From contig NZ_CP114784.1 of the NCBI RefSeq assembly GCF_027359575.1, positions 1,735,819-1,799,818 on the forward strand: a stretch of DNA of 64,000 nt. Reading direction: 5' to 3'. The position numbers and the translations under genes were made by a program. This stretch comes from Prochlorococcus marinus str. MIT 0917. Lineage in GTDB: Bacteria; Cyanobacteriota; Cyanobacteriia; PCC-6307; Cyanobiaceae. The notes beneath the pieces are model-generated. The model did not search any database. It worked only from the letters and a program-made list of their open reading frames with translations, and was not told the origin of the DNA. Positions 37,876-44,504 of the stretch are shown in pieces (the first letter of the stretch is position 1; every line of letters starts with the position of its first letter).

Positions 37876-38049
37876 ATGAAGAAATTAATTCCGTTATTAC
37901 TCCTTTCATCTGCAACTCTTTACTCCACGATTGGTACATTGCCTATGAATGCTATGGGCTGCAATTCATCTACCAACAAAGCCGAGGTGGTTTGTGCTGA
38001 AGGTGATATTGATTGTGAAAAGAAACTAATAGAAGATCGAATCAATTAA
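37876..38049 (+). CDS. Secreted small cysteine protein, 57 residues
   Basis: MKKLIPLLLLSSATLYSTIG is a signal peptide, with a cut probably near MNAMG or just before. The mature part has three cysteines (GCNSS, VVCAEG, IDCEKK) and an acidic-basic tail. It could be a periplasmic peptide with a disulphide. Followed 1 base later by the next gene. Confidence 0.65.
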   Translation: MKKLIPLLLLSSATLYSTIGTLPMNAMGCNSSTNKAEVVCAEGDIDCEKKLIEDRIN

Positions 38050-38050
38050 A

Positions 38051-38182
38051 ATGTCAATTCACACTCCTGATTTTTACGAATCAATTGTCGAAGCCTGTGA
38101 ACGTGGTGAGCTCTGGGGGGTTGAATTACCTTCTAATACTCCTACTCAGTTAGAAATTGATTTTAATCTTAATAATGCTTAG
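38051..38182 (+). CDS. Small acidic protein, 43 residues
   Basis: MSIHTPDFYESIVEACERGE continuing LWGVELPSNTPTQ. Acidic and soluble. It begins 1 base after the secreted gene's stop and overlaps the next gene by 8 bases, so it is the middle of a three-gene operon. No family is recognised. Confidence 0.6.
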   Translation: MSIHTPDFYESIVEACERGELWGVELPSNTPTQLEIDFNLNNA

Positions 38183-38315
38183 CCAATTAATTGTTATTTG
38201 TTCAGCGGGTTTGCTTGCCCTGGGTGGTATATGGGTATTGATTTCTGGTTTTGATGATGACGATAATGATGGTGATGGTATGACTTTCCCAGAGTTGCAA
38301 GGATTGGGGACTTAG
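38175..38315 (+). CDS. One-helix protein with calcium-loop-like motif, 46 residues
   Basis: An N-terminal hydrophobic helix (LIVICSAGLLALGGIWVLIS) is followed by GFDDDDNDGDGMTFPELQGL. The DNDGDGM run has the spacing of EF-hand or thrombospondin-3-type calcium loops, though the final Glu is one position early. It overlaps the previous gene by 8 bases. A membrane-anchored metal-binding peptide is an inference. Confidence 0.65.
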   Translation: MLSQLIVICSAGLLALGGIWVLISGFDDDDNDGDGMTFPELQGLGT

Positions 38316-38392
38316 TCACGGAAATAATCTTTTTTAACGGTCTACTTAATGATGCTTTTTCTCATGAAGTGAAAGCAAAAGAAAAGGCCCTT

Positions 38393-38536
38393 ATGGTTGA
38401 TATTAAATTAAATTCTGATTCAGATGATGTAGGAACGATATTCAAGATCATTGTAATTTCAGTTACATTGGGTTTAAATGCAATCGTTTTTTTTGGTATT
38501 TTTTCTGTTCAGGTCTTACCTAAGCCTTGTCTTTAA
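38393..38536 (+). CDS. One-helix membrane protein, 47 residues
   Basis: MVDIKLNSDSDDVGTIF, then a hydrophobic helix (IIVISVTLGLNAIVFFGIF) ending VQVLPKPCL. AAAAGG lies 6 bases before the ATG. The frame continues upstream and a GTG at 38369 is an alternative. Function unknown. Confidence 0.55.
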   Translation: MVDIKLNSDSDDVGTIFKIIVISVTLGLNAIVFFGIFSVQVLPKPCL

Positions 38537-38576
38537 TCGATTTTTGTCTATAGATATAGAATGGTGATTTAAAAAT

Positions 38577-38750
38577 GTGGTCAAAGAAATTACTATCTAC
38601 GAAACTTTTGATGGGTCAAGGTTTGACTCTCTTCATGAAGTCAATAATCACGAAGATCGTTTAAAGAATCAGGCTATAAGATCGTTATGCAATCACGACT
38701 ATGACGAATGGGAAGACTATATGTTTAAGCTATCTAAGGAAACTAATTAA
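38577..38750 (+). CDS. Small acidic soluble protein, 57 residues
   Basis: MVKEITIYETFDGSRFDSLH continuing to NHDYDEWEDYMFKLSKETN. The frame starts at GTG; an overlapping ATG frame one base earlier is shorter and less protein-like. The start of the protein (ITIYETFDGSRFDSLHEA type) resembles the helical phage-like EcsA/DUF-type small proteins only loosely, so no family is claimed. Confidence 0.55.
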   Translation: MVKEITIYETFDGSRFDSLHEVNNHEDRLKNQAIRSLCNHDYDEWEDYMFKLSKETN

Positions 38751-38813
38751 AAAAGATATTCAATTACTCCATCGCCGAATAGTTGTAGGACCAAAGAACG
38801 ATAGGATCTAGTT

Positions 38814-39011
38814 ATGAGAACAAAGATGTCCGCTAGAAGAGCTTGTCTTACAGCGGCAATTATGTCTTTACCGCCGACTCTTCTATTCGCTATTAATTCA
38901 GGAAGATTTTCTACTTATTTAGTTCTGATTGTATCCATACTCATTAATTGGCCTCTAATTAGATGGCTTGATGATCGCCAGTGGTACAGAGAGTGGAAAA
39001 GGGAAGAATAA
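38814..39011 (+). CDS. Small membrane protein, 65 residues
   Basis: MRTKMSARRACLTAAIMSLP with two hydrophobic segments (about 12-26 and 33-49), then WLDDRQWYREWKREE, a charged tryptophan-rich tail. Basic start and tail suggest both ends are cytoplasmic. No family is recognised. Confidence 0.65.
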   Translation: MRTKMSARRACLTAAIMSLPPTLLFAINSGRFSTYLVLIVSILINWPLIRWLDDRQWYREWKREE

Positions 39012-39111
39012 AGAGATCTTTTTAAGCCCTAGACTATCTCCTGACACTAGTAGGACTTACTCCATATATTTGAGCGATCTTTTCCCGGCTCAATTAAAAC
39101 TTTTATAGCTT

Positions 39112-39414
39112 TTAACTCTTTAAATCTACAAATTGGCTGATAACTGCTTTAAAACTTGAAATCCATCTACCTATTCTTGATGAAGAAGTAAGTGATTTAG
39201 TTAAAAGTTCTATTTGTTCTTGTCTCTCTTGATATTTAAGATCTAGTTCGTTTTTTGCAATAGCAAGGTTTTCTTGTTGAATAGAGCAATCATTCTTTCC
39301 TTCCCAGTCGTTGATACTTGCTTCTAATTCTTCAATATCCATAGTCCTGTACTTGCTTATAAGTATTTGTATATCATCAGGTTCGGGACGCATGAAAAGT
39401 GATTTATTGACCAA
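39112..39414 (-). CDS. Coiled-coil hypothetical protein, 100 residues
   Basis: Charged helical protein with heptad-like stretches (about 30-75: NLAIAKNELDLKYQERQEQI). An in-frame ATG at codon 8 (MRPEPDDIQ) is an alternative start. No membrane segment. It lies opposite the hli operon promoter region. Function unknown. Confidence 0.65.
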   Translation of the reverse strand: MVNKSLFMRPEPDDIQILISKYRTMDIEELEASINDWEGKNDCSIQQENLAIAKNELDLKYQERQEQIELLTKSLTSSSRIGRWISSFKAVISQFVDLKS

Positions 39415-39651
39415 CGGAATCTAACTCGTAAAAAAAATATCAAGGATGGGTAAACACACTCGTGTTTGGGTTATTTATACTTATCAGGATCATCAGTGGA
39501 TCTAATCATTGAATAAAGATCTCTCTAATTAGTTGCTGTCATTAGTGTTTGAGGTCTATATCTATCAAGGATTAGAAGAAGCCGTACCGGACCGAATCTT
39601 TACCCTAGAAAGCTGATGCTTTACATTTCTTTACATAAATTATTTTCAGTA

Positions 39652-39861
39652 ATGACTTCTTCTTCTTCTTCTTCTCAGGTAATCACTGAGTACGGCAAGC
39701 AAAACATCTTTGGCCGTGAAACACAGCCCCAGCTTGTCGAGGATTACACAAGTTATCCAGAAGAAGCAGAAAAGACAAATGGTCGTTGGGCGATGATTGG
39801 CTTTTTTAGTCTTCTCGTTTCTTACTTCACAACTGGTCAAATCATTCCTGGAATCTTTTGA
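39652..39861 (+). CDS. hli: High-light-inducible protein 1 of operon (Hlip)
   Basis: 69-residue one-helix Lhc-like protein. The chlorophyll-binding core EKTNGRWAMIGFF keeps the ExxNGRxAM pattern, and it ends with YFTTGQIIPGIF, the tail typical of multicopy Prochlorococcus Hlips. The N terminus contains six serines encoded by a TCT repeat. The frame is open upstream, but the ATG at 39652 fits the family. Hlips bind chlorophyll and carotenoid, protect photosystem assembly and respond to light and nutrient stress. First of six overlapping hli genes. Confidence 0.92.
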   Translation: MTSSSSSSQVITEYGKQNIFGRETQPQLVEDYTSYPEEAEKTNGRWAMIGFFSLLVSYFTTGQIIPGIF

Positions 39862-40022
39862 CTTCTGAATCACCTTCAGCATCTGGCAACTACGTCAACG
39901 TAGTTGAGAAGTTCAAACCAGAAGACGCCGAGAAAACGAATGGACGCTGGGCAATGCTCGGTATGATCGCTCTACTCGGTGCCTACTCAATAACCCACCA
40001 AATCATTCCTGGAATCTTTTAA
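39858..40022 (+). CDS. hli: High-light-inducible protein 2 of operon
   Basis: 54 residues with core EDAEKTNGRWAMLGM, the full ExxNGRxAM pattern, and tail SITHQIIPGIF. The start is a TTG that overlaps the stop of the preceding hli gene (TTGA), so translation is coupled. One membrane helix. Confidence 0.88.
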   Translation: MTSESPSASGNYVNVVEKFKPEDAEKTNGRWAMLGMIALLGAYSITHQIIPGIF

Positions 40023-40033
40023 AACAATTAATC

Positions 40034-40153
40034 ATGCAACCATCTAACAAAACAATCCTAGAAAGAAGCATCGGCAGACCAGCCATGATGGCATTCGTTC
40101 TATTAACAGGTATCTACCTAACAACCGGTCAACTAATCCCAGGTGTCGTTTAA
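40034..40153 (+). CDS. hli: High-light-inducible protein 3 of operon, short and divergent
   Basis: 39 residues: ERSIGRPAMMAFVLLTGIYL with tail TTGQLIPGVV. Compared with ExxNGRxAM the Asn is replaced by Ile, while Glu and Arg remain. It starts 11 bases after the preceding stop, the only non-overlapping junction in the operon. Confidence 0.85.
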   Translation: MQPSNKTILERSIGRPAMMAFVLLTGIYLTTGQLIPGVV

Positions 40154-40299
40154 TGACTACTCAAAACAACAACAACAGAAACATTGATCCTGAAAAGGTA
40201 ACTGCAGAAAGACTTAACGGCTATGCAGCATTATTTGGTTGCATCGCTCTAGTCGGTGCATATGCAACAACAGGTCAAATCATCCCAGGTTTCGTTTAA
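40153..40299 (+). CDS. hli: High-light-inducible protein 4 of operon
   Basis: 48 residues with core TAERLNGYAALFGC and tail ATTGQIIPGFV. The Arg of ExxNGRxAM is Tyr and the Met is Leu. The ATG overlaps the previous TAA as TAATG. Asn-rich start (QNNNNRN). Confidence 0.87.
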   Translation: MTTQNNNNRNIDPEKVTAERLNGYAALFGCIALVGAYATTGQIIPGFV

Positions 40300-40445
40300 T
40301 GAAAAGTCAAACCACTGAAACGCCAAGATTAGAAGAAGGCAAATTGTTTGCTGAACGACTCAATGGTCTAGCTGCTTCTGTTGGCTGTTTAGCTCTCATT
40401 GGCGCATACCTAACAACCGGTCAAATCATTCCAGGTTTTGTGTAA
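40299..40445 (+). CDS. hli: High-light-inducible protein 5 of operon
   Basis: 48 residues with core FAERLNGLAASVGC and tail LTTGQIIPGFV. The Arg of ExxNGRxAM is Leu and the Met is Ser. TAATG overlap with hli 4 and with hli 6. It is closest to hli 4, suggesting local duplication. Confidence 0.87.
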   Translation: MKSQTTETPRLEEGKLFAERLNGLAASVGCLALIGAYLTTGQIIPGFV

Positions 40446-40570
40446 TGAATAAAGAAACGAATTACTGGAAAACAGCAGAGCAAATGAATGGTCGCCTTGC
40501 GATGATGGGCTTCTTTGCTGCAGTCATTAACTACGGATTCACGGGTTGGATTGTTCCTGGAATTGTCTAG
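40445..40570 (+). CDS. hli: High-light-inducible protein 6 of operon
   Basis: 41 residues with canonical core AEQMNGRLAMMGFF, but a changed tail (FTGWIVPGIV instead of TTGQIIPG). TAATG overlap with hli 5. Last gene before a strong terminator, so the six genes make one transcriptional unit. Confidence 0.88.
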   Translation: MNKETNYWKTAEQMNGRLAMMGFFAAVINYGFTGWIVPGIV

Positions 40571-40593
40571 GAGTTAATTTACAATCTTTCTTT

Positions 40594-40627
40594 AGCCTCT
40601 CCTTTTATTGCAAGGGAGAGGCTTTTT
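40594..40627 (+). terminator. Terminator of the hli operon
   Basis: Stem AGCCTCTCCTT with AAGGGAGAGGCT (one bulged G), then TTTTTG. It lies 23 bases after the last hli stop codon. Confidence 0.85.
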
Positions 40628-40742
40628 GACTTTAGAAATTAAATACGTATTTTCAAGAGATCGATTAAGACATGATCGTCTACTTAAAACCGAACCTTCG
40701 CTTCTATTGTCGATCTCTTAGCATCTAAGAAATATTTGGACA

Positions 40743-40877
40743 ATGTTTAAAATCTTTCGTACAAAGTGGTTTAAGACCGCGCCAGTAGTCGCAACACTAT
40801 GGCTTTCTAGTACAGCAGTCATCCTGATTGGAGTGAATTATGTTGCTCCCGACTACTTATTTATGCCGATGAGTTAA
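40743..40877 (+). CDS. PsaJ-like photosystem I small subunit, divergent paralogue
   Basis: 44-residue one-helix protein [20 protein letters not shown] ... DYLFMPMS. The N-terminal half ([15 protein letters not shown]) and the PDxLFxPMS end match PsaJ, the photosystem I subunit at the PsaF side of the complex. In ordinary PsaJ the helix ends IEFNRF and the tail reads FHP; those Glu and His are thought to ligate chlorophylls. Here they are Gly30 (ILIGVNYV) and Met41 (FMPM). There is no psaF nearby. It follows the hli operon by 170 bases, and is read as a specialised paralogue, not the main PsaJ. Confidence 0.75.
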   Translation: MFKIFRTKWFKTAPVVATLWLSSTAVILIGVNYVAPDYLFMPMS

Positions 40878-40933
40878 CTTGTGGTCGAAGGCTTGGAGGG
40901 ATGTTTATATAACTTGAACGATCTTCGACACTG

Positions 40934-41134
40934 TTGCGAAATTTATTTCTTCTTCCTTTTGCTATCTTGCTGATTGGATGTATCTCATCTGGAGGTGGCG
41001 CTGGAGGAAGCTATCCAGCAGGTTGGAATCCTTATCCACCGGGTAAAGCAGGGGACTACTCTTGCGAGGATGTTGGTAGTAATTCACTTGTTTATTGTGC
41101 CACAGGTGAACATCCGAACTTATGTGATTGCTAG
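40934..41134 (+). CDS. Small lipoprotein, copy 1 of tandem pair
   Basis: 66 residues with a signal peptide ending in the lipobox LLIGC (Cys16), a Gly/Pro/Ser-rich linker and a conserved end YCATGEHPNLCDC. Four cysteines besides the lipid-bearing one (SCEDV, YCATG, LCDC) suggest two disulphides. The TTG start is common to both copies. 46 bases separate it from copy 2. Probably outer- or inner-membrane anchored facing the periplasm. Function unknown. Confidence 0.75.
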   Translation: MRNLFLLPFAILLIGCISSGGGAGGSYPAGWNPYPPGKAGDYSCEDVGSNSLVYCATGEHPNLCDC

Positions 41135-41189
41135 GCTGTGGTCTATTTCTTAAACAGGTGGTTATATATGTGGACGAGCTTTGACACTG

Positions 41190-41381
41190 TTGCGTAATTT
41201 ATTTTTTCTATCGTTAGCAGTATTGCTAACCGCATGCACTAATCACGGTGGAGGTTTTGGATCCTTGCCAAAAGGATTTGCGATGGGTCCAGGGGTTCCA
41301 GAGGAGCGTACTTGTGAAAATACTTCATTCCATGATCACTATTGTGCTACTGGTGAACACCCCAATCTATGTGATTGTTGA
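41190..41381 (+). CDS. Small lipoprotein, copy 2 of tandem pair
   Basis: About 63 residues (a TTG at 41181 would add three). Lipobox LLTAC, then NHGGGFGSLPKG and the same ending YCATGEHPNLCDC as copy 1. DNA identity extends upstream of the start (CTTTGACACTGTTGCG against CTTCGACACTGTTGCG), so the duplication includes the translation start region. The linker has diverged while the cysteine-rich end is nearly fixed. Confidence 0.75.
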   Translation: MRNLFFLSLAVLLTACTNHGGGFGSLPKGFAMGPGVPEERTCENTSFHDHYCATGEHPNLCDC

Positions 41382-41651
41382 TGTTAGGTCCTACATGACC
41401 TAGGTATAAGCAGTCAGTGATTGCAACGTTTGTCTAGGTTGGTTTGGCCTCTATTCGTCTTGGGTTTGACAAGTCACTAGAAAGTATAATTCCAATTAAA
41501 TGCTCAAGATTTGAACAGGGAAGAATTAAATATTATCGATTGTATTAGCCGAATGTGAAAGGAACAAAAGTTAAATAAAAGAGTAAAACTTTCCAAATGA
41601 ATCACAGTCAGAACGTTAAGTCGCTAAAACATAATTCCCAACTCTACTGAT

Positions 41652-41822
41652 ATGAGTCATTTAATTTTTGGTGGTTTGTTATCAACCCCAGCTCCCACTG
41701 CTCCAATTGTAGGAATTGCTTTTATTGCTTTGTTTGCAATCGTTGGAGTTATGGTTGGACCTGACTATGACGGAATGAATGCGCCCGCATTAGGAGATTC
41801 CAAAGATATTAATCAAGGCTAA
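41652..41822 (+). CDS. One-helix membrane protein, 56 residues
   Basis: MSHLIFGGLLSTPAPTAPIV continues into a hydrophobic helix (GIAFIALFAIVGVMVG) and a tail with PDYDGMNAPALGD. It is followed by a strong terminator. The 270 bases before it show nothing else. Function unknown. Confidence 0.65.
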   Translation: MSHLIFGGLLSTPAPTAPIVGIAFIALFAIVGVMVGPDYDGMNAPALGDSKDINQG

Positions 41823-41860
41823 ATCATTTCTTGATTAGTATCTCAAATATTGGGTTGATT

Positions 41861-41905
41861 AAAAAATCAGTTAGTAGATTTTAAAAGTCTATTCACTGAT
41901 TTTTT
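41861..41905. terminator. Bidirectional terminator
   Basis: AAAAAATCAGT / ACTGATTTTTT outer stem with an inner TAGATTTTAAAAGTCTA hairpin and T-runs on both strands. It lies between the 56-residue gene (plus) and the seventh hli gene (minus). Confidence 0.75.
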
Positions 41906-41919
41906 ATTTTTAATTATTT

Positions 41920-42027
41920 CTAGAAAATACCTGGGATGAATTGACCAGTTGTTGCATAAGCGCCTATTCCGGCAACGATGCCTATCATCGCCATCAAACC
42001 ATTAAAACGTTCAGCACCAGAATTCAT
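41920..42027 (-). CDS. hli: High-light-inducible protein, minus-strand copy
   Basis: 35 residues, one of the shortest Hlips: MNSGAERFNGLMAMIGIVAG with tail ATTGQFIPGIF. The Arg of the ExxNGR motif is replaced by Leu, while Glu and Asn remain. It is close to hli 4 and 5 in the tail. AAAGAG precedes the ATG by 5 bases. Confidence 0.85.
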   Translation of the reverse strand: MNSGAERFNGLMAMIGIVAGIGAYATTGQFIPGIF

Positions 42028-42643
42028 GACTCTTTAGAAAAATAAATTTTAATCATTGTGTTGAGTGTTCGAGAGCGGAATACCGAACGATCATCAATCA
42101 GAGTAATAATGGAAAAATACTGAATTACGTATGCTTCAGCTAGTCAGTTATTGCAATGGTTTCTTAGATCGTTGTGACTCTTCTATCAAAGCTTTGACTC
42201 TAGTTGTCTTCTAGGAAATAGGTTTGAAACTGTCGTGGTTAATGATTCTAAACTTGCATTGAGATTAACCATTCCTTCTGCGATTTCTTCCATACTCGAA
42301 GATCGAAACTCTTGGCCCTTTGATATGTCTTTGCTATGTGCTGGAAAATAGAAGATCATATGCCTACGATTAGGAGTGCATTCAATTTTCTGAGCATATA
42401 AAACACTGGTCTATATGGATAGTCCCCTATGGATTGCTTATGTCAAGATATTGCCTGCTATAAGCCTGAACAGGCAAAGATGAGTTGATGCGAGTAGAGA
42501 AACTTGTTTCTCTTTTTCAATACCTTCATCGCGCTAACTTTTTTTAGAGGTTCGATTTATGTTTAATAGTGTTTCTATAAGTATTTATTATCTGGTTTTG
42601 TATTCACATATACGATAAACAAGCTTAATAGAAGACATTTAAG
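42028..42643. other. Long spacer with no convincing gene
   Basis: Only short frames are seen: 27 codons at about 42130, a 38-codon GTG frame at about 42238, and a 19-codon cysteine-rich frame (MDCLCQDIACYK) near 42430. None has a ribosome binding site or a relative in the window. The promoter of the minus-strand hli gene and that of the 42644 gene must lie here. A short RNA cannot be excluded. Confidence 0.4.
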
Positions 42644-43066
42644 ATGCCTGTGGCCACGTATCTGAAGGATAAGCAAAAGAAAATTGAATCAAAATATCAT
42701 CAAGTTGCCAAACAATTGGAATCGAAATATGAGTTAATTCATCGGAAGGTAACCTCAAGGTTTCATAGAGAAGTACCTGAAATAGAACTCGTTCGTTCAA
42801 GCCTTAATGATTTAATAGCAAAATCTACAGCATCTGTTGATAGGAAAATAAAATCAAAAAGTAAAACATCTATTTTCTCTAAAACGTCTACTAAAAAAGG
42901 ATCTAATTCTTATCAAGAAAATATTGATTGGACACGAGGTAGATTCTCAGGACAAACAATACAAATCGTTGTAAGGGATGGCAAAATAATGGAGAAGGTT
43001 TTCTTAACTCCTAAAGGAAATAAGATTTCTGTCAAGAGAAGCGAATTAGGACTACTGTTGAGGTGA
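42644..43066 (+). CDS. Basic hypothetical protein, 140 residues
   Basis: Lysine-rich soluble protein. Residues 5-60 look like a charged helix (QKKIESKYHQVAKQLESKY), then a Ser/Lys-rich linker (SKSKTSIFSKTSTKKG) and a small C-terminal domain (FSGQTIQIVVRDGKIMEKVF) that looks beta-rich. A nucleic-acid or membrane-surface role would fit the charge, but there is no motif. The 290 bases after it contain no supported gene. Confidence 0.75.
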   Translation: MPVATYLKDKQKKIESKYHQVAKQLESKYELIHRKVTSRFHREVPEIELVRSSLNDLIAKSTASVDRKIKSKSKTSIFSKTSTKKGSNSYQENIDWTRGRFSGQTIQIVVRDGKIMEKVFLTPKGNKISVKRSELGLLLR

Positions 43067-43358
43067 AGGCTGATTTGTAAAATACAGTCAAATTCTTACG
43101 TCTAAATTAATGCCGATTATACAACCTAGCTCAAGAATGTAATTATAGCAGTGGATTTAGAGAGTATTGATCAATGGGGTAACACTAAGGTAACAGTATT
43201 ATAAGATGTATAATCTTGCTATTAGAAGGGTGTATGGGGGACTCTAGATCCTCGCTCTATACGTAATACGCTTTCAAACATTTTTGTCAAAATTTGAGTA
43301 GCTATTAGACAACTGTTTCTATTAGTAGCTAAAAAGAAGTCCACTATGTTTTTATCTC

Positions 43359-43634
43359 TTGGCTATATCAGTAACTTCTCCTTGTCCTGAGAGCACTATT
43401 GAGGAATTAGGAATTAAAAACTGGCCAATTTGGACTTGTGATGCCAGCTCTTTTGATTGGACATATGATGACAAGGAAACTTGCTTGTTGCTTGAGGGAG
43501 AAGCCTCCGTCACTCCTGAGGGAGGAGACCCTGTGAAGTTTTGTGCAGGTGATTTAGTTGTCTTCCCCGCAGGAATGGACTGTAGATGGGATGTTCATAA
43601 GGCAGTCCGAAAGCATTATCGTTTTGGTGAATGA
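43359..43634 (+). CDS. Small cupin protein
   Basis: Single cupin domain of 91 residues, of the cupin_3 (DUF861, EutQ-like) type. It has IEELGIKNWPIWTCDASSFD, then the two cupin strands LLLEGEASVTPEG and FCAGDLVVFPAGMDCRWDV. The metal-binding His of classic cupins is largely missing (one Glu in the first motif remains), so metal binding is uncertain. The start is TTG. Stand-alone cupins of this kind are common in picocyanobacteria and unassigned. Confidence 0.85.
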   Translation: MAISVTSPCPESTIEELGIKNWPIWTCDASSFDWTYDDKETCLLLEGEASVTPEGGDPVKFCAGDLVVFPAGMDCRWDVHKAVRKHYRFGE

Positions 43635-43654
43635 TTGATTGATTTAGAAGTTGG

Positions 43655-43753
43655 ATGAATAACTTACCCCTTTACGTCTTAAGCCGATTATTACTCTTCT
43701 GTGTTGTGGGGGTGGTTATAAGGCAGATGCTGACTGTCTCTGGGGTGCTTTGA
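43655..43753 (+). CDS. Possible one-helix microprotein, 32 residues
   Basis: MNNLPLYVLSRLLLFCVVGV followed by VIRQMLTVSGVL. One hydrophobic helix flanked by Arg. It starts 20 bases after the cupin stop, so it may be co-transcribed. The ribosome binding site is weak. Confidence 0.4.
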   Translation: MNNLPLYVLSRLLLFCVVGVVIRQMLTVSGVL

Positions 43754-43758
43754 ATTTT

Positions 43759-43920
43759 TTAAATATTGATTCCATGCTGTCCAGCTATACCTTCTAGATT
43801 ATCCATGGAAAGATCATAAAAATAACTACGAATACATTGAAAGGCGTGAAAGCTTTCTAGCTTTCCTTTCCCTTTGTAGAACTCTCTAGCGATCTTTTGT
43901 GCACGCTGTTCTTTTGTCAT
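43759..43920 (-). CDS. Small basic hypothetical protein, 53 residues
   Basis: MTKEQRAQKIAREFYKGKGK continuing to DLSMDNLEGIAGQHGINI. The frame is open ten codons further, but the ATG at 43920 sits 4 bases after the stop of the upstream Cys/His-rich gene, suggesting an operon and the shorter start. Soluble and helical; no family recognised. Confidence 0.6.
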   Translation of the reverse strand: MTKEQRAQKIAREFYKGKGKLESFHAFQCIRSYFYDLSMDNLEGIAGQHGINI

Positions 43921-43924
43921 TTGA

Positions 43925-44206
43925 TCAAGCCGCCTCGGGACACCATCCAATCTTTTTCTCTAGTCGCTGCATCCAGCACTGACACTTTGAAGTCAGATGG
44001 TCTCCATGAGAAATAAGACGTTGGTGAAGATGACAAGTAAGAATCGTTCTGCAATGCCTGTCGCAGCAATAATTAAAATGTTGACATGTCATGCAAACGC
44101 TAGCTGAACGTGTGTGCTTAAGAGTGTCTTTTTCGAGATAGTCCCACTCCTCTGCTGGGTTGTAACGCTTCTGGAGTAGTACTTTTTGGGTGCGATACGA
44201 AGACAT
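43925..44206 (-). CDS. Cys/His-rich protein, 93 residues
   Basis: MSSYRTQKVLLQKRYNPAEE then a dense cysteine and histidine region: VCMTCQHFNYCCDRHCRTIL, TCHLHQRLI, SKCQCWMQRL, WCPEAA. The CxxC, CxxxC and CxxH pairs suggest one or two zinc sites. The frame is open to 44257, but the ATG at 44206 gives a more natural start. An overlapping frame on the same strand (44089-44319) is treated as a shadow. A nucleic-acid-binding zinc protein is a guess. Confidence 0.6.
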   Translation of the reverse strand: MSSYRTQKVLLQKRYNPAEEWDYLEKDTLKHTRSASVCMTCQHFNYCCDRHCRTILTCHLHQRLISHGDHLTSKCQCWMQRLEKKIGWCPEAA

Positions 44207-44355
44207 TGCCTTAATCCAATAGGTTCTGCTACAACTGACTTCCAATCTGATGCACAAAAAACGGCATAGGGTGAGGACGTTGGAGCCATGTGTCTATAGC
44301 AGTACACATGTACTAGCAATGGTAAGGAGGTGTTGTCAAGTATGAATGAAATATT

Positions 44356-44478
44356 TTAGTTATTAATCGTAAGATCCTTTTTTCTTAGCAGTACCTGCTT
44401 CGGATTGATCAAAAGAGACTTGTTTCTACTTATCTTCTTGCCAATCTTAAGATTGTTTTTATGGGTTGATCCTTTCAT
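44356..44478 (-). CDS. Possible very basic protein, 40 residues
   Basis: MKGSTHKNNLKIGKKISRNK then SLLINPKQVLLRKKDLTINN. Eleven Lys/Arg. It starts 26 bases after the stop of the 147-residue gene, so it could be its downstream partner. There is no ribosome binding site. Low support. Confidence 0.35.
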   Translation of the reverse strand: MKGSTHKNNLKIGKKISRNKSLLINPKQVLLRKKDLTINN

Positions 44479-44504
44479 GGTTGTTGATTGTGAATTAAAA
44501 GTTT

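Noticed and set aside
40743-40877. Phage photosystem I cassette
   Set aside because: Those cassettes carry psaJF fusions with psaA, B, C, K, E or D; none is present beside this gene.
44089-44319. 76-codon minus-strand ORF overlapping the Cys/His-rich gene
   Set aside because: It overlaps the better-supported 93-residue frame and lacks a ribosome binding site or family pattern.
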